Shown: piece by piece, positions 19,511 through 28,559 of the stretch
How positions within the stretch are numbered: position 1 is the stretch's first letter
Layout of the letters: every line of letters begins with the position of its first letter
DNA from: Amnibacterium kyonggiense
Lineage (GTDB): Bacteria > Actinomycetota > Actinomycetes > Actinomycetales > Microbacteriaceae
Assembly: GCF_004364555.1 (NCBI RefSeq)
Contig: NZ_SOAM01000004.1
Span: 1 to 64,000, forward strand
Reading direction: 5' to 3'
DNA: 64,000 nt
Position numbers and translations under genes: made by a program
Notes under the pieces: model-generated
Seen by the model: only the letters and a program-made list of their open reading frames with translations
Told to the model about the DNA's origin: nothing
Database searches by the model: none

Positions 19511-20718
19511 CCGCGGCCCCGGCGCAGGAGGCGGTCACCCCGACCCTCGGCGCGACGTTCCGCCGCGCGCGCTTCTGGATCGTCGCGGCGATCGTCGCCG
19601 TCGTCATCGCGCTCGGGAGCGCGATCGTGCAGTCGACGACGCATGCGAGCGGCACCTTCGCGCCGGACAACCCGGGACCGGCGGGCGCGAAGGCACTCGT
19701 CGCGGTCCTCCAGCAGCAGGGCGTGCAGGTGACGACCTCCGGGACCGTCGCCGACGCGGCCTCCCACCCCGGCACGCTGTTCGTCGACGCGACCGACGCC
19801 ACCATCCCGGCGGCGTCGTGGACGCAGCTGCTCGCCGGCCGCACGCGCGTCGTCGTGGTCGGACCGAACCGGACGGACCTCGAGGCGCTGCTGCCCGACG
19901 TGCGGGCCGGGGGCAGCCCCAAGGGCCCGACGGCGGCCGCCTCGTGCGACCTGCCGCTCGCCCGCCGGGCGGGCGCGATGGACCTCCGTGGCGTGGGGAC
20001 GAGCCTCCGCAGCACCGACTCCACCGCCTGCTTCGTGAGCGCATCGGGTGACGCTCAGCTCGTCTCCGGCACCCGCGACGGCGTCCGCGTGCTGCTGCTC
20101 GCCGACCGCCTGGCGTTCACGAACGAGCACATCACCGGTTCCGGCAACGCAGCGGTCGCGCTCGGCGCCCTCGGGCAGACGCGCGACCTCGTGTGGTTCC
20201 AGCAGACGGCCCTCGACCCGGCCGCGACGGGCGGCGCGAAGACGCTGCAGGACCTGACGCCGCCCTGGGTCACGCCGCTCGCCGTCCTCCTGCTGCTCAC
20301 CGGCCTGGCCGCCGCGCTCTGGAAGGGCCGCCGGCTCGGGCCGATCGTCGTCGAGGCGCTGCCCGTCGTCGTCCGCTCCCGCGAGACCGTCGAGGGCCGG
20401 GCGCGCCTCTACAACCGCGGCGCCGCGCGCCTGCACGCCGCCGACGCGCTCCGCCTCGGGGCGATCCGGCGGATGGTGCCGAACCTCGGTCTCGCCCGCA
20501 CCGCCTCCGTCGACGAGGTCGTGTCCGCCGCGGCACGGCTCCTCGACCGGCCGAAGGAGCGGATCGCCGCGATCCTGCTCACCGACGAGCCCCGCGGCGA
20601 CGCGGACCTCGTGCGCATCTCCGACGACCTCGCCCGGCTGGAGGCGGCCGTCCGGGCCGCCGTCGTGCCCGGCACCCCCTCCACCCCTTCCACCACCCGA
20701 TCGACGGAGACCTCATGA
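19507..20718 (+). CDS. DUF4350 membrane protein
   Basis: 403 residues from GTG 19507. One N-terminal membrane helix (about 23-46) precedes an extracytoplasmic domain typical of DUF4350 (the NPGPAGAKALVAVLQQQGVQV opening resembles GATase-like folds). A second helix lies near residue 255-275, and a helical cytoplasmic tail follows. It is coupled both ways in the operon. Homologues sit directly before moxR (Rv3691 in M. tuberculosis). Function unknown. Confidence 0.85.
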   Translation: MTAAPAQEAVTPTLGATFRRARFWIVAAIVAVVIALGSAIVQSTTHASGTFAPDNPGPAGAKALVAVLQQQGVQVTTSGTVADAASHPGTLFVDATDATIPAASWTQLLAGRTRVVVVGPNRTDLEALLPDVRAGGSPKGPTAAASCDLPLARRAGAMDLRGVGTSLRSTDSTACFVSASGDAQLVSGTRDGVRVLLLADRLAFTNEHITGSGNAAVALGALGQTRDLVWFQQTALDPAATGGAKTLQDLTPPWVTPLAVLLLLTGLAAALWKGRRLGPIVVEALPVVVRSRETVEGRARLYNRGAARLHAADALRLGAIRRMVPNLGLARTASVDEVVSAAARLLDRPKERIAAILLTDEPRGDADLVRISDDLARLEAAVRAAVVPGTPSTPSTTRSTETS

Positions 20719-21662
20719 CCGACGACCTTCGTGAACGCCTCGCCGCCGTCCGTTCGGAGGTGGGCAAGGCCGTGGTCGGGCAGGAGGCGGCGGTCAGCGG
20801 ACTGATCGTCGCGCTGCTCGCCCGCGGCCACGTGCTGCTCGAGGGCGTGCCCGGCGTCGCGAAGACTCTGCTCGTGCGGTCGCTGTCCGCCTCGCTCGCC
20901 CTCGAGACGAAGCGCGTGCAGTTCACGCCCGACCTCATGCCCGGCGACGTGAGCGGCTCGACCGTGTTCGACGCGGGTACCGGGAAGTTCGACTTCCGGC
21001 CCGGCCCGGTGTTCACGAACCTCCTGCTCGCCGACGAGATCAACCGCACGCCGCCGAAGACGCAGAGCGCCCTGCTCGAGGCGATGGAGGAGCGGCAGGT
21101 GACCGTCGACGGCGTCTCCCGCCCGCTGCCCGACCCGTTCCTCGTCGCCGCGACGCAGAACCCCGTCGAGTACGAGGGCACCTACACGCTGCCGGAGGCG
21201 CAGCTCGACCGGTTCCTGATGAAGATCGTGCTCGACCTGCCCGCCCGGGAGCAGGAGGTCGAGGTCCTCGTCCGGCACGCCGGCGGCTTCGACCCGCGCG
21301 ACCTCTCCGCGCTGCGGCCGCAGCTGACGCCCGAGCAGCTGCGCGCTGCGCGCGCGTCGGTACGGGAGGTCCGCGCCTCCGACGACGTGCTCGGCTACGT
21401 CGTCGACCTCGTGCGCGGCACGCGTTCCGCGCCCTCGGTGCAGCTCGGGGTGTCCCCGCGCGGCGCGGCCGCGCTGCTCGCGGCGTCGCGCGCGTGGGCG
21501 TGGCTGCGGGGCGCGACGGCGCTGACCCCGGACCACGTGCAGGACATGGCCCTCCCCGTCCTCCGGCACCGCATCCGGCTGCGCCCCGAGGCCGAGCTCG
21601 AGGGCGTGTCGGTCGACGCGGTCCTCCGAAGCATCATCGCGACGGTCCAGGTCCCCCTGTGA
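20715..21662 (+). CDS. MoxR-family AAA ATPase
   Basis: 315 residues. Walker A GVPGVAKT, Walker B LLADEIN, sensor-1 AATQNP and an arginine-finger region (LPEAQLDRFLMK) identify a MoxR AAA+ ATPase. Members act as chaperones for partner proteins with von Willebrand or DUF58 domains, which matches the next gene. The start overlaps the previous stop by ATGA. A GTGA at the stop opens a short frame into the tandem palindromes. Confidence 0.93.
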   Translation: MTDDLRERLAAVRSEVGKAVVGQEAAVSGLIVALLARGHVLLEGVPGVAKTLLVRSLSASLALETKRVQFTPDLMPGDVSGSTVFDAGTGKFDFRPGPVFTNLLLADEINRTPPKTQSALLEAMEERQVTVDGVSRPLPDPFLVAATQNPVEYEGTYTLPEAQLDRFLMKIVLDLPAREQEVEVLVRHAGGFDPRDLSALRPQLTPEQLRAARASVREVRASDDVLGYVVDLVRGTRSAPSVQLGVSPRGAAALLAASRAWAWLRGATALTPDHVQDMALPVLRHRIRLRPEAELEGVSVDAVLRSIIATVQVPL

Positions 21663-21710
21663 CCCGTCTCCTCGTCGCCCCCGCGCACCGCCCGCGCCCC
21701 GGAGGCCTGA

Positions 21711-21763
21711 GGTTGCCACTTCGGACACGTTCCGGGGCCGAAAACGTGTCCGATCCGGCAACC
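21711..21763. repeat. TTGCC-bounded palindrome, tandem copy 1
   Basis: Outer arms GGTTGCC (21711-21717) and GGCAACC (21757-21763) surround a 3-base internal bulge on each side, an 11-base inner stem (21721-21731 with 21743-21753) and an 11-base loop. It lies between moxR and DUF58. The second copy follows at a 72-base period. Confidence 0.8.
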
Positions 21764-21780
21764 CCCTCCATCGCTCGCAC

Positions 21781-21837
21781 GGGGTTGCCACTTCGGACAC
21801 GTTCCGGGGCCCAAAACGTGTCCGAACCGGCAACCCC
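21781..21837. repeat. TTGCC-bounded palindrome, tandem copy 2
   Basis: Nearly identical to copy 1: outer arms GGGGTTGCC (21781-21789) and GGCAACCCC (21829-21837), inner stem 21793-21803 with 21815-21825. Differences from copy 1 lie in the loop and the bulge. Related but shorter inner stems occur at 61492-61546 and 62526-62576. Confidence 0.8.
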
Positions 21838-21861
21838 GTCCGGAACGCGCGGGGCGTCGGC

Positions 21862-23193
21862 GTGGTGATCACCGGCCGGGTGCCGCTCCTCCTGCTCATC
21901 GGCGGCGTGCCGCTCGTGCTGCTCGGCTCGTCCGGCGCCGGCTGGGCGATCGGTGTGCTGCTCGCGTGGCTCGGCCTCGTGGTCCTCCTGGTCGTGATCG
22001 ACGTCGCCGCCGCGGCCAGCCCGCGGCAGGTGCGCCTGCAGCGGGAGCTGCCGAACGCGGTGCGACTCGGCGAGCCGACGGAGGCGACCCTCCTCGTCAC
22101 CAACCCGGGCACCCGGCGCATCCGCGGCCTGCTGCGCGACGCGTGGCAGCCGTCCGCCGGTGCGACGCCGACCCGCTGGCCGCTCGACCTGCCCGGCGGC
22201 GAGCGGCGGGCGTTCCGCGCCGCGCTCGTCCCGGTCCGCCGCGGCGAGCGCCGCGCGGAGCAGGTGACGGTCCGGTCCCTCGGGCCGCTCGGCGTCGCCG
22301 GGCGCCAGGCCACGCTCCGCGCGCCGGGCGCGATCCGGGTGCTGCCGCCGTTCCGCTCGCGCCGGCACCTCCCGAGCCGCCTGGCACGCCTCCGCGAGCT
22401 CGACGGCCGCACCCTGCTGCAGGTACGCGGGCAGGGGACGGAGTTCGACTCCCTCCGCGAGTACGTGCGCGGCGACGACGTGCGCTCGATCGATTGGCGC
22501 GCGACCGCCCGGAACCCCGCCCTGCCCGGCGCCGGCCAGCGGCTCATGGTCCGCACCTGGCGGCCGGAGCGCGACCGACGGGTCGTGGTCGTCGTCGATT
22601 CCGGCCGCACCGCCGCCGCCCGCATCGCGGACGAGCCGCGCCTCGACACCGCCTTCGAGTCGACGCTGCTGCTCACCGCGCTCGCGACGCGCGGCGGCGA
22701 CCGCGTCGACCTGCTGATCTGGGACCGGAGGGTCCGCGCCCGCGTCCACGCCGCTGCCCCCGCCGACGTCCTGCACCGGATGGTCGACGCGATGGCGCCC
22801 ATCGATCCCGAGCTGCTCGAGACCGACTGGTCCGGCGTCCCGGCGCAGGTCCGCGCGCTCACCTCGCAGCGGGCGCTCGTCGTCATCGTCACGTCGCTGG
22901 AGGGCGCCGGCTCGGCCCGCGGCCTGCTGACGATGCTGCCGCAGCTCACGAGCCGGCACCTGGTGGTGATCGCCTCGGTCACGGATCCCGCCGTCGCGGC
23001 CATGACGACGGAGCGGCACGACCTCGACGAGACCTACCTCGCCGCCGCGGCGGAGCGCACCCTGCTCGACACCGACCGGATCGGCGCCGCGGCCGCCCGC
23101 CTCGGGGCGCAGGTCGTGACCGCTCCCCCGGCCGATCTGCCGCCCGCGCTCGCGGACCGGTACCTGGCGCTCAAGGCGGCGGGGCGGCTCTAG
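21862..23193 (+). CDS. DUF58 domain protein
   Basis: 443 residues. Two close membrane helices at the N-terminus (residues 3-50) are followed by the DUF58 core with GTEFDSLREYVRGDDVRSIDWRATAR at about residues 193-218 and a vWA-like fold (RRVVVVVDSGRT). DUF58 proteins partner MoxR ATPases. The start is GTG at 21862 (or 21865), separated from moxR by 199 bases of palindromic repeats instead of the usual overlap. Confidence 0.88.
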   Translation: MVITGRVPLLLLIGGVPLVLLGSSGAGWAIGVLLAWLGLVVLLVVIDVAAAASPRQVRLQRELPNAVRLGEPTEATLLVTNPGTRRIRGLLRDAWQPSAGATPTRWPLDLPGGERRAFRAALVPVRRGERRAEQVTVRSLGPLGVAGRQATLRAPGAIRVLPPFRSRRHLPSRLARLRELDGRTLLQVRGQGTEFDSLREYVRGDDVRSIDWRATARNPALPGAGQRLMVRTWRPERDRRVVVVVDSGRTAAARIADEPRLDTAFESTLLLTALATRGGDRVDLLIWDRRVRARVHAAAPADVLHRMVDAMAPIDPELLETDWSGVPAQVRALTSQRALVVIVTSLEGAGSARGLLTMLPQLTSRHLVVIASVTDPAVAAMTTERHDLDETYLAAAAERTLLDTDRIGAAAARLGAQVVTAPPADLPPALADRYLALKAAGRL

Positions 23194-23298
23194 CGCGCCC
23201 ACGCTCTTCCGGGAACCCTTTGACCGGAGTCCCAGGTCGTGGTACCCGCCTCCTCAGATTCATCCCCCACCGTGGAAGCACTTGATCCGAGGGGGACC

Positions 23299-23745
23299 AT
23301 GATCACCACCGATGTCATCGACAGCATGATCGGCGCCGACGCGCTCGACCGCCAGGACGACCGCATCGGCGAGGTCGGCCAGGTGTACGTCGACGAGGCG
23401 ACCGAGCGGCCGACCTGGGTCAGCGTGCGCCTCGCGCTGCTGAGCGGCGACGAGGTGCTCGTGCCGCTCGAGGACGCGGAGTGGGACGAGCGCTCCCTCC
23501 ACGTCGTCGTCGACCGGCAGGCCGTGCGCGAGGCGCCGAGGAAGGCGATGGACGAGCCCCTCACCGTCGGTGAGGAGGAGCGCCTCTACACGTACTACGG
23601 CATCCCGACGGAGCGGCACCCGCGCGAGGAGAACGAGCTGCTGGCGGACGACGTCGACGACGTCTGCTACGCCGTCCACGATGCGGCGATCGAGGACGCG
23701 GCGACGTCGCACTCCGAGCGGTCGGAGCTCAGCCGGGCCTCGTGA
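23299..23745 (+). CDS. PRC-barrel domain protein
   Basis: 148 residues from ATG 23299 with GGGGG upstream. The first 75 residues form a PRC barrel (ALDRQDDRIGEVGQVYVDE, then WVSVRLALLSGDEVLVPLEDAEW). A helical acidic tail ends in NELLADDVDDVCYAVHDAA. Such proteins are frequent in actinobacteria and may bind RNA or partner proteins; the role is not known. Its last 17 bases overlap the convergent secreted-protein gene. Confidence 0.8.
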   Translation: MITTDVIDSMIGADALDRQDDRIGEVGQVYVDEATERPTWVSVRLALLSGDEVLVPLEDAEWDERSLHVVVDRQAVREAPRKAMDEPLTVGEEERLYTYYGIPTERHPREENELLADDVDDVCYAVHDAAIEDAATSHSERSELSRAS

Positions 23746-24553
23746 GCGCCGTCCGCTCGGCGACGACGAGGACGCGCTGCGGCGGTGTGCTCGCGCTCAC
23801 CGCACCGGCCACGCCGATCCAGGGCCCGCCCGCGAACCGGTACTGCGCCGAGTAGACCACCGACGCGGTCGCCCGGACGTCACCGCGGCTCCGGTAGACG
23901 TGCCCGGCCGCCGTGTCGGTGAGCTCCATTTGGCCGAGCGCGGCCCACGAGGCGCCGGGCGTGCCGCTCGACCTCGCGCTCCCGTCCCCGTAGGCGAAGC
24001 GGTACGCCTGCGGGGTGAAGCGCACCTCGGCGGCGTCGCCGAGCAGCGCCGCGCGCACCGTGATCGCCCGGACGTCGACCCAGAAGTTCGCGGGGACGCC
24101 GATCACGGCCCAGCCGTCCGGCTCAGCATGCAGCGAACCGGACGCCGGCAGGAACCGCGCGAGGTCCGAGATCGTGATCGCCGTCGCGGGTTGGGCCCCT
24201 CCGCCGGCCGCCGGGTCGCCCTGCACCAGCAACGGATTCAGTGCGGAGGCGGCGCGGAGGTCGCAGTGGCTGTCGCCGACGCAGATCGCGTCGAGGAGCT
24301 CGAGCAGCTCGGCGTCCGTCAGCGCGCGTCCAGGTCCCTTCGAACCTGGCGCTGCATCGTCACGGCCGGGCCGACCTTCATGGACGGTCCCGACCACATC
24401 GACGCCCGTCCCGTCTGAGGAACCGGAGGTGCAAGTACCGAGACGCAGTTCGCTGATGCTGCAACCCGAGTCGGCGTAAGCGTTGCTCGCAGGGATGAAA
24501 GCGAGAAACGCAATCACAGCGGTCGGCACTAACAGATGGAGGACCCGGACCAA
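23729..24553 (-). CDS. Secreted protein of unknown function
   Basis: 274 residues with a signal peptide (hydrophobic residues 5-22, likely cut at AYA/DS). A disordered linker follows (GTGVDVVGTVHEGRPGR), then a short acidic helix region, then a beta-rich domain (residues about 150-270) with many strand-like segments, e.g. GWAVIGVPANFWVDV. It looks like an exported adhesion- or structure-type protein found in Microbacteriaceae. It overlaps the upstream lipoprotein gene by 25 bases, so the two probably share an mRNA. Confidence 0.65.
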   Translation of the reverse strand: MVRVLHLLVPTAVIAFLAFIPASNAYADSGCSISELRLGTCTSGSSDGTGVDVVGTVHEGRPGRDDAAPGSKGPGRALTDAELLELLDAICVGDSHCDLRAASALNPLLVQGDPAAGGGAQPATAITISDLARFLPASGSLHAEPDGWAVIGVPANFWVDVRAITVRAALLGDAAEVRFTPQAYRFAYGDGSARSSGTPGASWAALGQMELTDTAAGHVYRSRGDVRATASVVYSAQYRFAGGPWIGVAGAVSASTPPQRVLVVAERTALTRPG

Positions 24554-25077
24554 GTGCCGTTCTCCTCAAGCAATAGATGACCACCGCTCCAAACGAAGGT
24601 CGGTTTAAGAGTTTGAAGACTCGGACGACTCGCAGGCGTGACGTCTTTGCCGTCCTCGTCCTCTACTTTCACGTCCGACAGATCGATGCACGCATATGCC
24701 TCCACGCGGCCGCTCTTCAGATCCGCCCGCTGCAGTTGGAACTTGCGCAGTTCCGTCATACCGAAGGTTCGTACCTTGCTCCTGCGAAGCTCCTCCGCCC
24801 CCTTCCGCTCGGCATCCAAGGCCGATTTCGTCAAGAACGGAGCGAACCGGTCAACGTCGTTCCCTCCACTTTCCGATACCACCTCCCCGATGCGCAGGTA
24901 CTTCTCATAGACCGCCTTTGCGGCCGCGGCGGCTTGCTTGGAACTTGAGAACACCGCGGAAGATTGTGGGCTGGACGCAGGCCCAGGCCCTTCAACAACC
25001 GGCGTGCAACCTGCCAGGACGGAACCCAAGGTGATGGCGATAGCACCGTAGGCGCCGAGCACCGCCCTCCGAATCAC
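24529..25077 (-). CDS. Lipoprotein of unknown function
   Basis: 182 residues from GTG 25077. The signal peptide ends in the lipobox LAGC at Cys24. The mature part starts with a Ser/Pro linker and continues as an NTF2-like alpha/beta fold (KQAAAAAKAVYEKYLRIGEVV, SALDAERKGAEELRRSKVRTFG). Base composition is visibly lower in GC than in the neighbours, with AAG, TTT and ATC-type codons, a sign of acquisition. The frame opens earlier at TTG 25095. It overlaps the secreted-protein gene downstream. Confidence 0.7.
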   Translation of the reverse strand: MIRRAVLGAYGAIAITLGSVLAGCTPVVEGPGPASSPQSSAVFSSSKQAAAAAKAVYEKYLRIGEVVSESGGNDVDRFAPFLTKSALDAERKGAEELRRSKVRTFGMTELRKFQLQRADLKSGRVEAYACIDLSDVKVEDEDGKDVTPASRPSLQTLKPTFVWSGGHLLLEENGTWSGSSIC

Positions 25078-25129
25078 ACGGTCACCGTAGGCCAACCGCG
25101 TGCTGCAGCGGGAGGGTTCTCCACAGGCC

Positions 25130-26125
25130 TCAGTCGGCGATGATCCTGCGCGCGCCGGCGGCGAAGGGGTCGAGGTCGCCGGTCTCCCCCGCGCGGACCG
25201 CTCGGCCGCCGACGAAGAGCATGTAGAAGAGGAACGTCGCGAGCGCGAGGGCGCCGAGGCCGAGCTTCACCGGCCAGGGCAGCGGCGAGGGGGTGACGAA
25301 GCCCTCGAGGATGCCGGACACGAAGAGCGACATCGTCAGCCCGACGGCGATGATGAAGAGCGCGCGACCGTCCTCCGCGAGCGCCTGGCCGCGTGTCCGG
25401 GCCCCGGGCGCGATCCAGGCCCAGAACACGCGCATCCCGGCGGCTCCGGCGATGAACACGCTCGTGAGCTCGAGCATCCCGTGCGGGGCGATGTAGAGGA
25501 AGAACGTGTCCGCGTGGCCGTACGCGACGAGGATCCCGCCGGTCAGCCCCACGTTCATCGCGTTCTGCAGCAGCACGTAGGGCACGTAGACGCCGACGAT
25601 GCCGAACGCGATGCACTGCGCGGCGATGAAGGCGTTGTTCGTCCAGACCTGGCTGGTGAACGACGCCGCCGGGTTGTCGCTGTAGTACGCGGTGAAGTCG
25701 TGGTCGACGAGGCGCTGCAGGTCCGTGTTCCGGCCGAGCGCCTGCAGCACGGCCGGGTCGTTCGCGGCCCACGTCCCGTACGCGAGGGCGACGACGGCGC
25801 TCGCGACCGTCACCCTCAGCGTCCACCACCGCACCCGGTACAGCGCGGCGGGCAGCTGCAGCGCGAAGAACGCGGGCAGCTGGCTCAGGACGTTCCGACC
25901 CGTCCCGGTGAAGCGCATCCGCGCACGGGACAGGGACACGGAGAGCCGGTCGCCGAGCGGCACCGATCCGGCGGTCGTCGTGATCTCCGACAGGTCCGAC
26001 GCGGCGTCCTGGTAGCGGAGGATCAGCTCGTCGCTCCCCTTGCCGTCGAGCCGGCGGTCGCGCGCGAGCTCGTCCAGGCGCGTCCACTCGGCCGTTCGAG
26101 CCGAGCGGAGCGCGTCCAGATCCAC
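25130..26125 (-). CDS. Stage II sporulation protein M-like membrane protein
   Basis: 331 residues. A cytoplasmic N-terminal helical part (1-100) is followed by five or six membrane helices. A PHGMLELTSVFIAGAAGMR segment near residue 220 is the hallmark of the SpoIIM family. In non-sporulating actinobacteria these proteins sit beside RDD, MoxR and DUF58 genes (as Rv3694c). It is divergent from the RDD gene, the two starts 96 bases apart. Role unknown, possibly envelope-related. Confidence 0.88.
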   Translation of the reverse strand: MDLDALRSARTAEWTRLDELARDRRLDGKGSDELILRYQDAASDLSEITTTAGSVPLGDRLSVSLSRARMRFTGTGRNVLSQLPAFFALQLPAALYRVRWWTLRVTVASAVVALAYGTWAANDPAVLQALGRNTDLQRLVDHDFTAYYSDNPAASFTSQVWTNNAFIAAQCIAFGIVGVYVPYVLLQNAMNVGLTGGILVAYGHADTFFLYIAPHGMLELTSVFIAGAAGMRVFWAWIAPGARTRGQALAEDGRALFIIAVGLTMSLFVSGILEGFVTPSPLPWPVKLGLGALALATFLFYMLFVGGRAVRAGETGDLDPFAAGARRIIAD

Positions 26126-26221
26126 GTCGCGAGCCTACGGGCTGCCTCCTGCGCCCTGGAGGCCGCGGCCGCCCCAGAATCGGGGCCCTCCCCGCGCAGG
26201 CGGCGCCGGTAGGTTCGAGAG

Positions 26222-27049
26222 GTGCCCGACCTCGCGCCCGACGATCTCGGCATCGTCACGGGCGAGGCGGTCGCGCTCGAGGTGCGGTCGACGAGCTTCC
26301 CGCTCCGCGCCCTGGGCGCCCTGATCGACTTCATCTGCGAGCTCGCCCTGTTCCTCGGGCTGATGTTCGGCGTGATCGCGCTCGGCCTGCTGACCGGAGA
26401 CCAGGCGCTGTCGCGCGCGCTGCTCATCATCGACCTGGTGCTGTCGTTCGTCATCGCCCCGACGGTGCTCGAGACGGCGACCCGCGGGAGGTCGGTCGGC
26501 CGCTTCGCGGTCGGTGCGCGGATCGTCCGGGACGACGGCGGCGGCATCGCCATGCGGCACGCCTTCATCCGTGCGCTCAGCGGCGTCGTCGAGATCGTCT
26601 TCACCCTCGGCGGCCTGGCGGCGCTCGTCGGCCTGCTGAACCGCCGCTCGAAGCGGATCGGCGACCTGCTCGCCGGCACGGTCAGCCAGCACGAGCGGGT
26701 GCCGAAGCCGGTCTCCAACGCCGTCGGGGTGCCGGAGGCGCTGGCCGAGTGGGCGGAGATCGCGGACGTCGCCCGTCTCCCCGACCCCCTCGCGCGCCGC
26801 ATCGCCTCGTTCCTCGCGCAGGCGCCCCGCATGGCGCCGGCGAGCCGGGAGCGGCTCGCCACGTCGCTGGCCGCGGAGGCCGCACCCTACGTGGCGCCGG
26901 CCGTCGACACGAGCCCGGAGCTGCTGCTCGCCGCCGTCGCCGCGATCCGCCGCGACCGCGAGTTCACCGCACTGATGCTCGAGCGGCAGCGGTTCGAGGA
27001 CCTCGCCGCCACGCTCGGCGCGACCCCGCACGGGTTCCCCGACCGCTGA
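26222..27049 (+). CDS. RDD family membrane protein
   Basis: 275 residues from GTG 26222. The RDD domain (residues about 20-165) has its Arg and Asp marks in FPLRALGALIDFICEL and helices around a GRSVGRFAVGARIV loop. A 100-residue Ala/Arg-rich helical cytoplasmic tail follows. It is part of the conserved MoxR/DUF58/SpoIIM/RDD set (Rv3695). The stop abuts the stop of the convergent gene. Confidence 0.85.
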   Translation: MPDLAPDDLGIVTGEAVALEVRSTSFPLRALGALIDFICELALFLGLMFGVIALGLLTGDQALSRALLIIDLVLSFVIAPTVLETATRGRSVGRFAVGARIVRDDGGGIAMRHAFIRALSGVVEIVFTLGGLAALVGLLNRRSKRIGDLLAGTVSQHERVPKPVSNAVGVPEALAEWAEIADVARLPDPLARRIASFLAQAPRMAPASRERLATSLAAEAAPYVAPAVDTSPELLLAAVAAIRRDREFTALMLERQRFEDLAATLGATPHGFPDR

Positions 27050-28174
27050 TCACGGCACGGGCAGCTCGGCCTGCTCCTCGTCGCCGTTCAGCATCCAGGT
27101 GATGCGCACGGAGACGTCGCGGCCCTCGACCCGCAGCACGGAGAAGGCGAGCGAGCCGCCGGCGACGACCGGCTTCGGCCGCGCCTCGACCGGGCGGACG
27201 AGGTGGTTGTCGTCGCCCGCGCCCTCGAGGGACGCCTGCTCGGCGGTCGCGCCGCCGACGTTGACGGCCTCGTACCGCTGGCGGCCGACAGCGCGGATCT
27301 CGAACCGGGCCGGCCCGACCGGCTGCCCCTTCGCCTTCGACGGCGCCGAGTAGGTGCCCCGGGACCGGGCGGGCAGCGGGATCGCGCCCGTGCGGAGGGC
27401 CTCCGCCCAATCGAGCGGAGGAGGCGCTTGACCGCCTGCGGTGACCTGGCCGGTGGAGGACCGCTGGGGCGACTCCACCTCGACCACCTCTGACTCCGCG
27501 GCCGGAGGCGTGGAGCGCGCCGGACCGTCATCCGGGCCGGCGGACGCGTCCGGGGTGGCGGTCGAGACCGCCTCGGCCGTGTCCGGTGCGACCGCGGGCT
27601 CCGCGGGCTCCGCTGCAGGCGTCGGCTCGGCGACCGCAGTCGCCTCGAGCGGCTCGGCGGCGCGGGCGGCCGGTGTCAGGCTGGCGAACGGCACCGGCCC
27701 CGTCGAACCGGGCGTCGCCGAGGAGCCCGGACCCGTCGGCGGCGGCTCCGGCGTGCCGTCGGTCGGCTCGGGACGCACCGCGGACCCGTCGGTCGGCTCG
27801 CCGGTCTCGTCGCTGCCGGCATCGACGGGCTCGGGCGCCGCCGCCGCTGCCGGGATCTCAGCGACAGCGGTCGTCGGACCGAGGCGATGAGGCAGCACGA
27901 GCGGACCGGTCGGCAGATCGGCGACGTCGCCGGGTCCACGGAGCCCGCTCAGCCGATCGAGGACGCTCTGCGCCGTTCGCGCCGCCTGCTCGGCCTGGTC
28001 CTTCGCCTGCAGCGCCGCCTCCTCGGCCGCGGCCGCGCGCTGGCGGATGAGCGTCGCGCGCCGCAGCGCCGCGCTGCCCTGCACGTATCCGGTCACGCCG
28101 CCGATCAGTCCGAGCGCGCCGAGGACCACGGCGATGACCGCCGCGATCAGCGCCCCCTGCGCCGTCGAGTCCAC
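27050..28174 (-). CDS. Membrane-anchored protein with disordered linker
   Basis: 374 residues from GTG 28174. An N-terminal membrane helix (residues about 7-31) leads into a coiled coil rich in Ala, Arg and Glu (about 35-75), then about 170 residues of Pro/Ala/Thr/Glu linker. A C-terminal beta domain of about 120 residues opens with LDWAEALRTGAIPLPARSRG and ends in ITWMLNGDEEQAELPVP. The family is not recognised. The layout suggests a membrane-tethered scaffold. It has a convergent, back-to-back arrangement with the RDD gene. Confidence 0.6.
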   Translation of the reverse strand: MDSTAQGALIAAVIAVVLGALGLIGGVTGYVQGSAALRRATLIRQRAAAAEEAALQAKDQAEQAARTAQSVLDRLSGLRGPGDVADLPTGPLVLPHRLGPTTAVAEIPAAAAAPEPVDAGSDETGEPTDGSAVRPEPTDGTPEPPPTGPGSSATPGSTGPVPFASLTPAARAAEPLEATAVAEPTPAAEPAEPAVAPDTAEAVSTATPDASAGPDDGPARSTPPAAESEVVEVESPQRSSTGQVTAGGQAPPPLDWAEALRTGAIPLPARSRGTYSAPSKAKGQPVGPARFEIRAVGRQRYEAVNVGGATAEQASLEGAGDDNHLVRPVEARPKPVVAGGSLAFSVLRVEGRDVSVRITWMLNGDEEQAELPVP

Positions 28175-28221
28175 CCTGCAACGCTACCCACCGCTCCGCG
28201 GGGGTGGTGTCCCCCGTCGGG

Positions 28222-28485
28222 TCAGGAGGCCGACAACCTCCGCCGTGCGAACGTCCGGAGGTCGGACACGATCGCGAGGGGGCCGGTCACGAGCTGCGCG
28301 GTACCGGAGGACGGGACGTCCTGGCCGGTGGGACGGGCCGGCGGCGTCGGCGGCTGGCTCGGCTTGAGGAGCGCCCGACGGAACTTGGGGCAGGTCTCCG
28401 CACCGCAGATGGCGCAGTCGGTCCCGCGCCGGTAGTGCTCGTGGGCGTCATGCGCATGACCGCAGACGCACAGGTGATTCGCCAC
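28222..28485 (-). CDS. Small Cys/His-rich zinc protein
   Basis: 87 residues from GTG 28485. The first 40 residues contain CVCGH, a DAHEHYR run and a CAICGAETC cluster, enough for two zinc knuckles. The rest is Pro-rich and ends basic. Small proteins with this pattern are scattered through actinobacteria without known function. It follows the polysaccharide operon after a 74-base gap. The longer frame upstream is judged spurious; the ribosome site is weak. Confidence 0.5.
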   Translation of the reverse strand: MANHLCVCGHAHDAHEHYRRGTDCAICGAETCPKFRRALLKPSQPPTPPARPTGQDVPSSGTAQLVTGPLAIVSDLRTFARRRLSAS

Positions 28486-28559
28486 GCGAGGGATGCTGCC
28501 ACAGCCGCTCCGCCGCGCGGCGTCCCACGCGACGCAGGAGCAGAACCCGTACGTACTGC

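Noticed and set aside
16833-20024. A 1063-codon minus-strand frame extending mtrA upstream
   Set aside because: MtrA starts at 17513 with a strong ribosome site; the extension lies opposite the plus-strand membrane-protein operon and is compositionally artificial.
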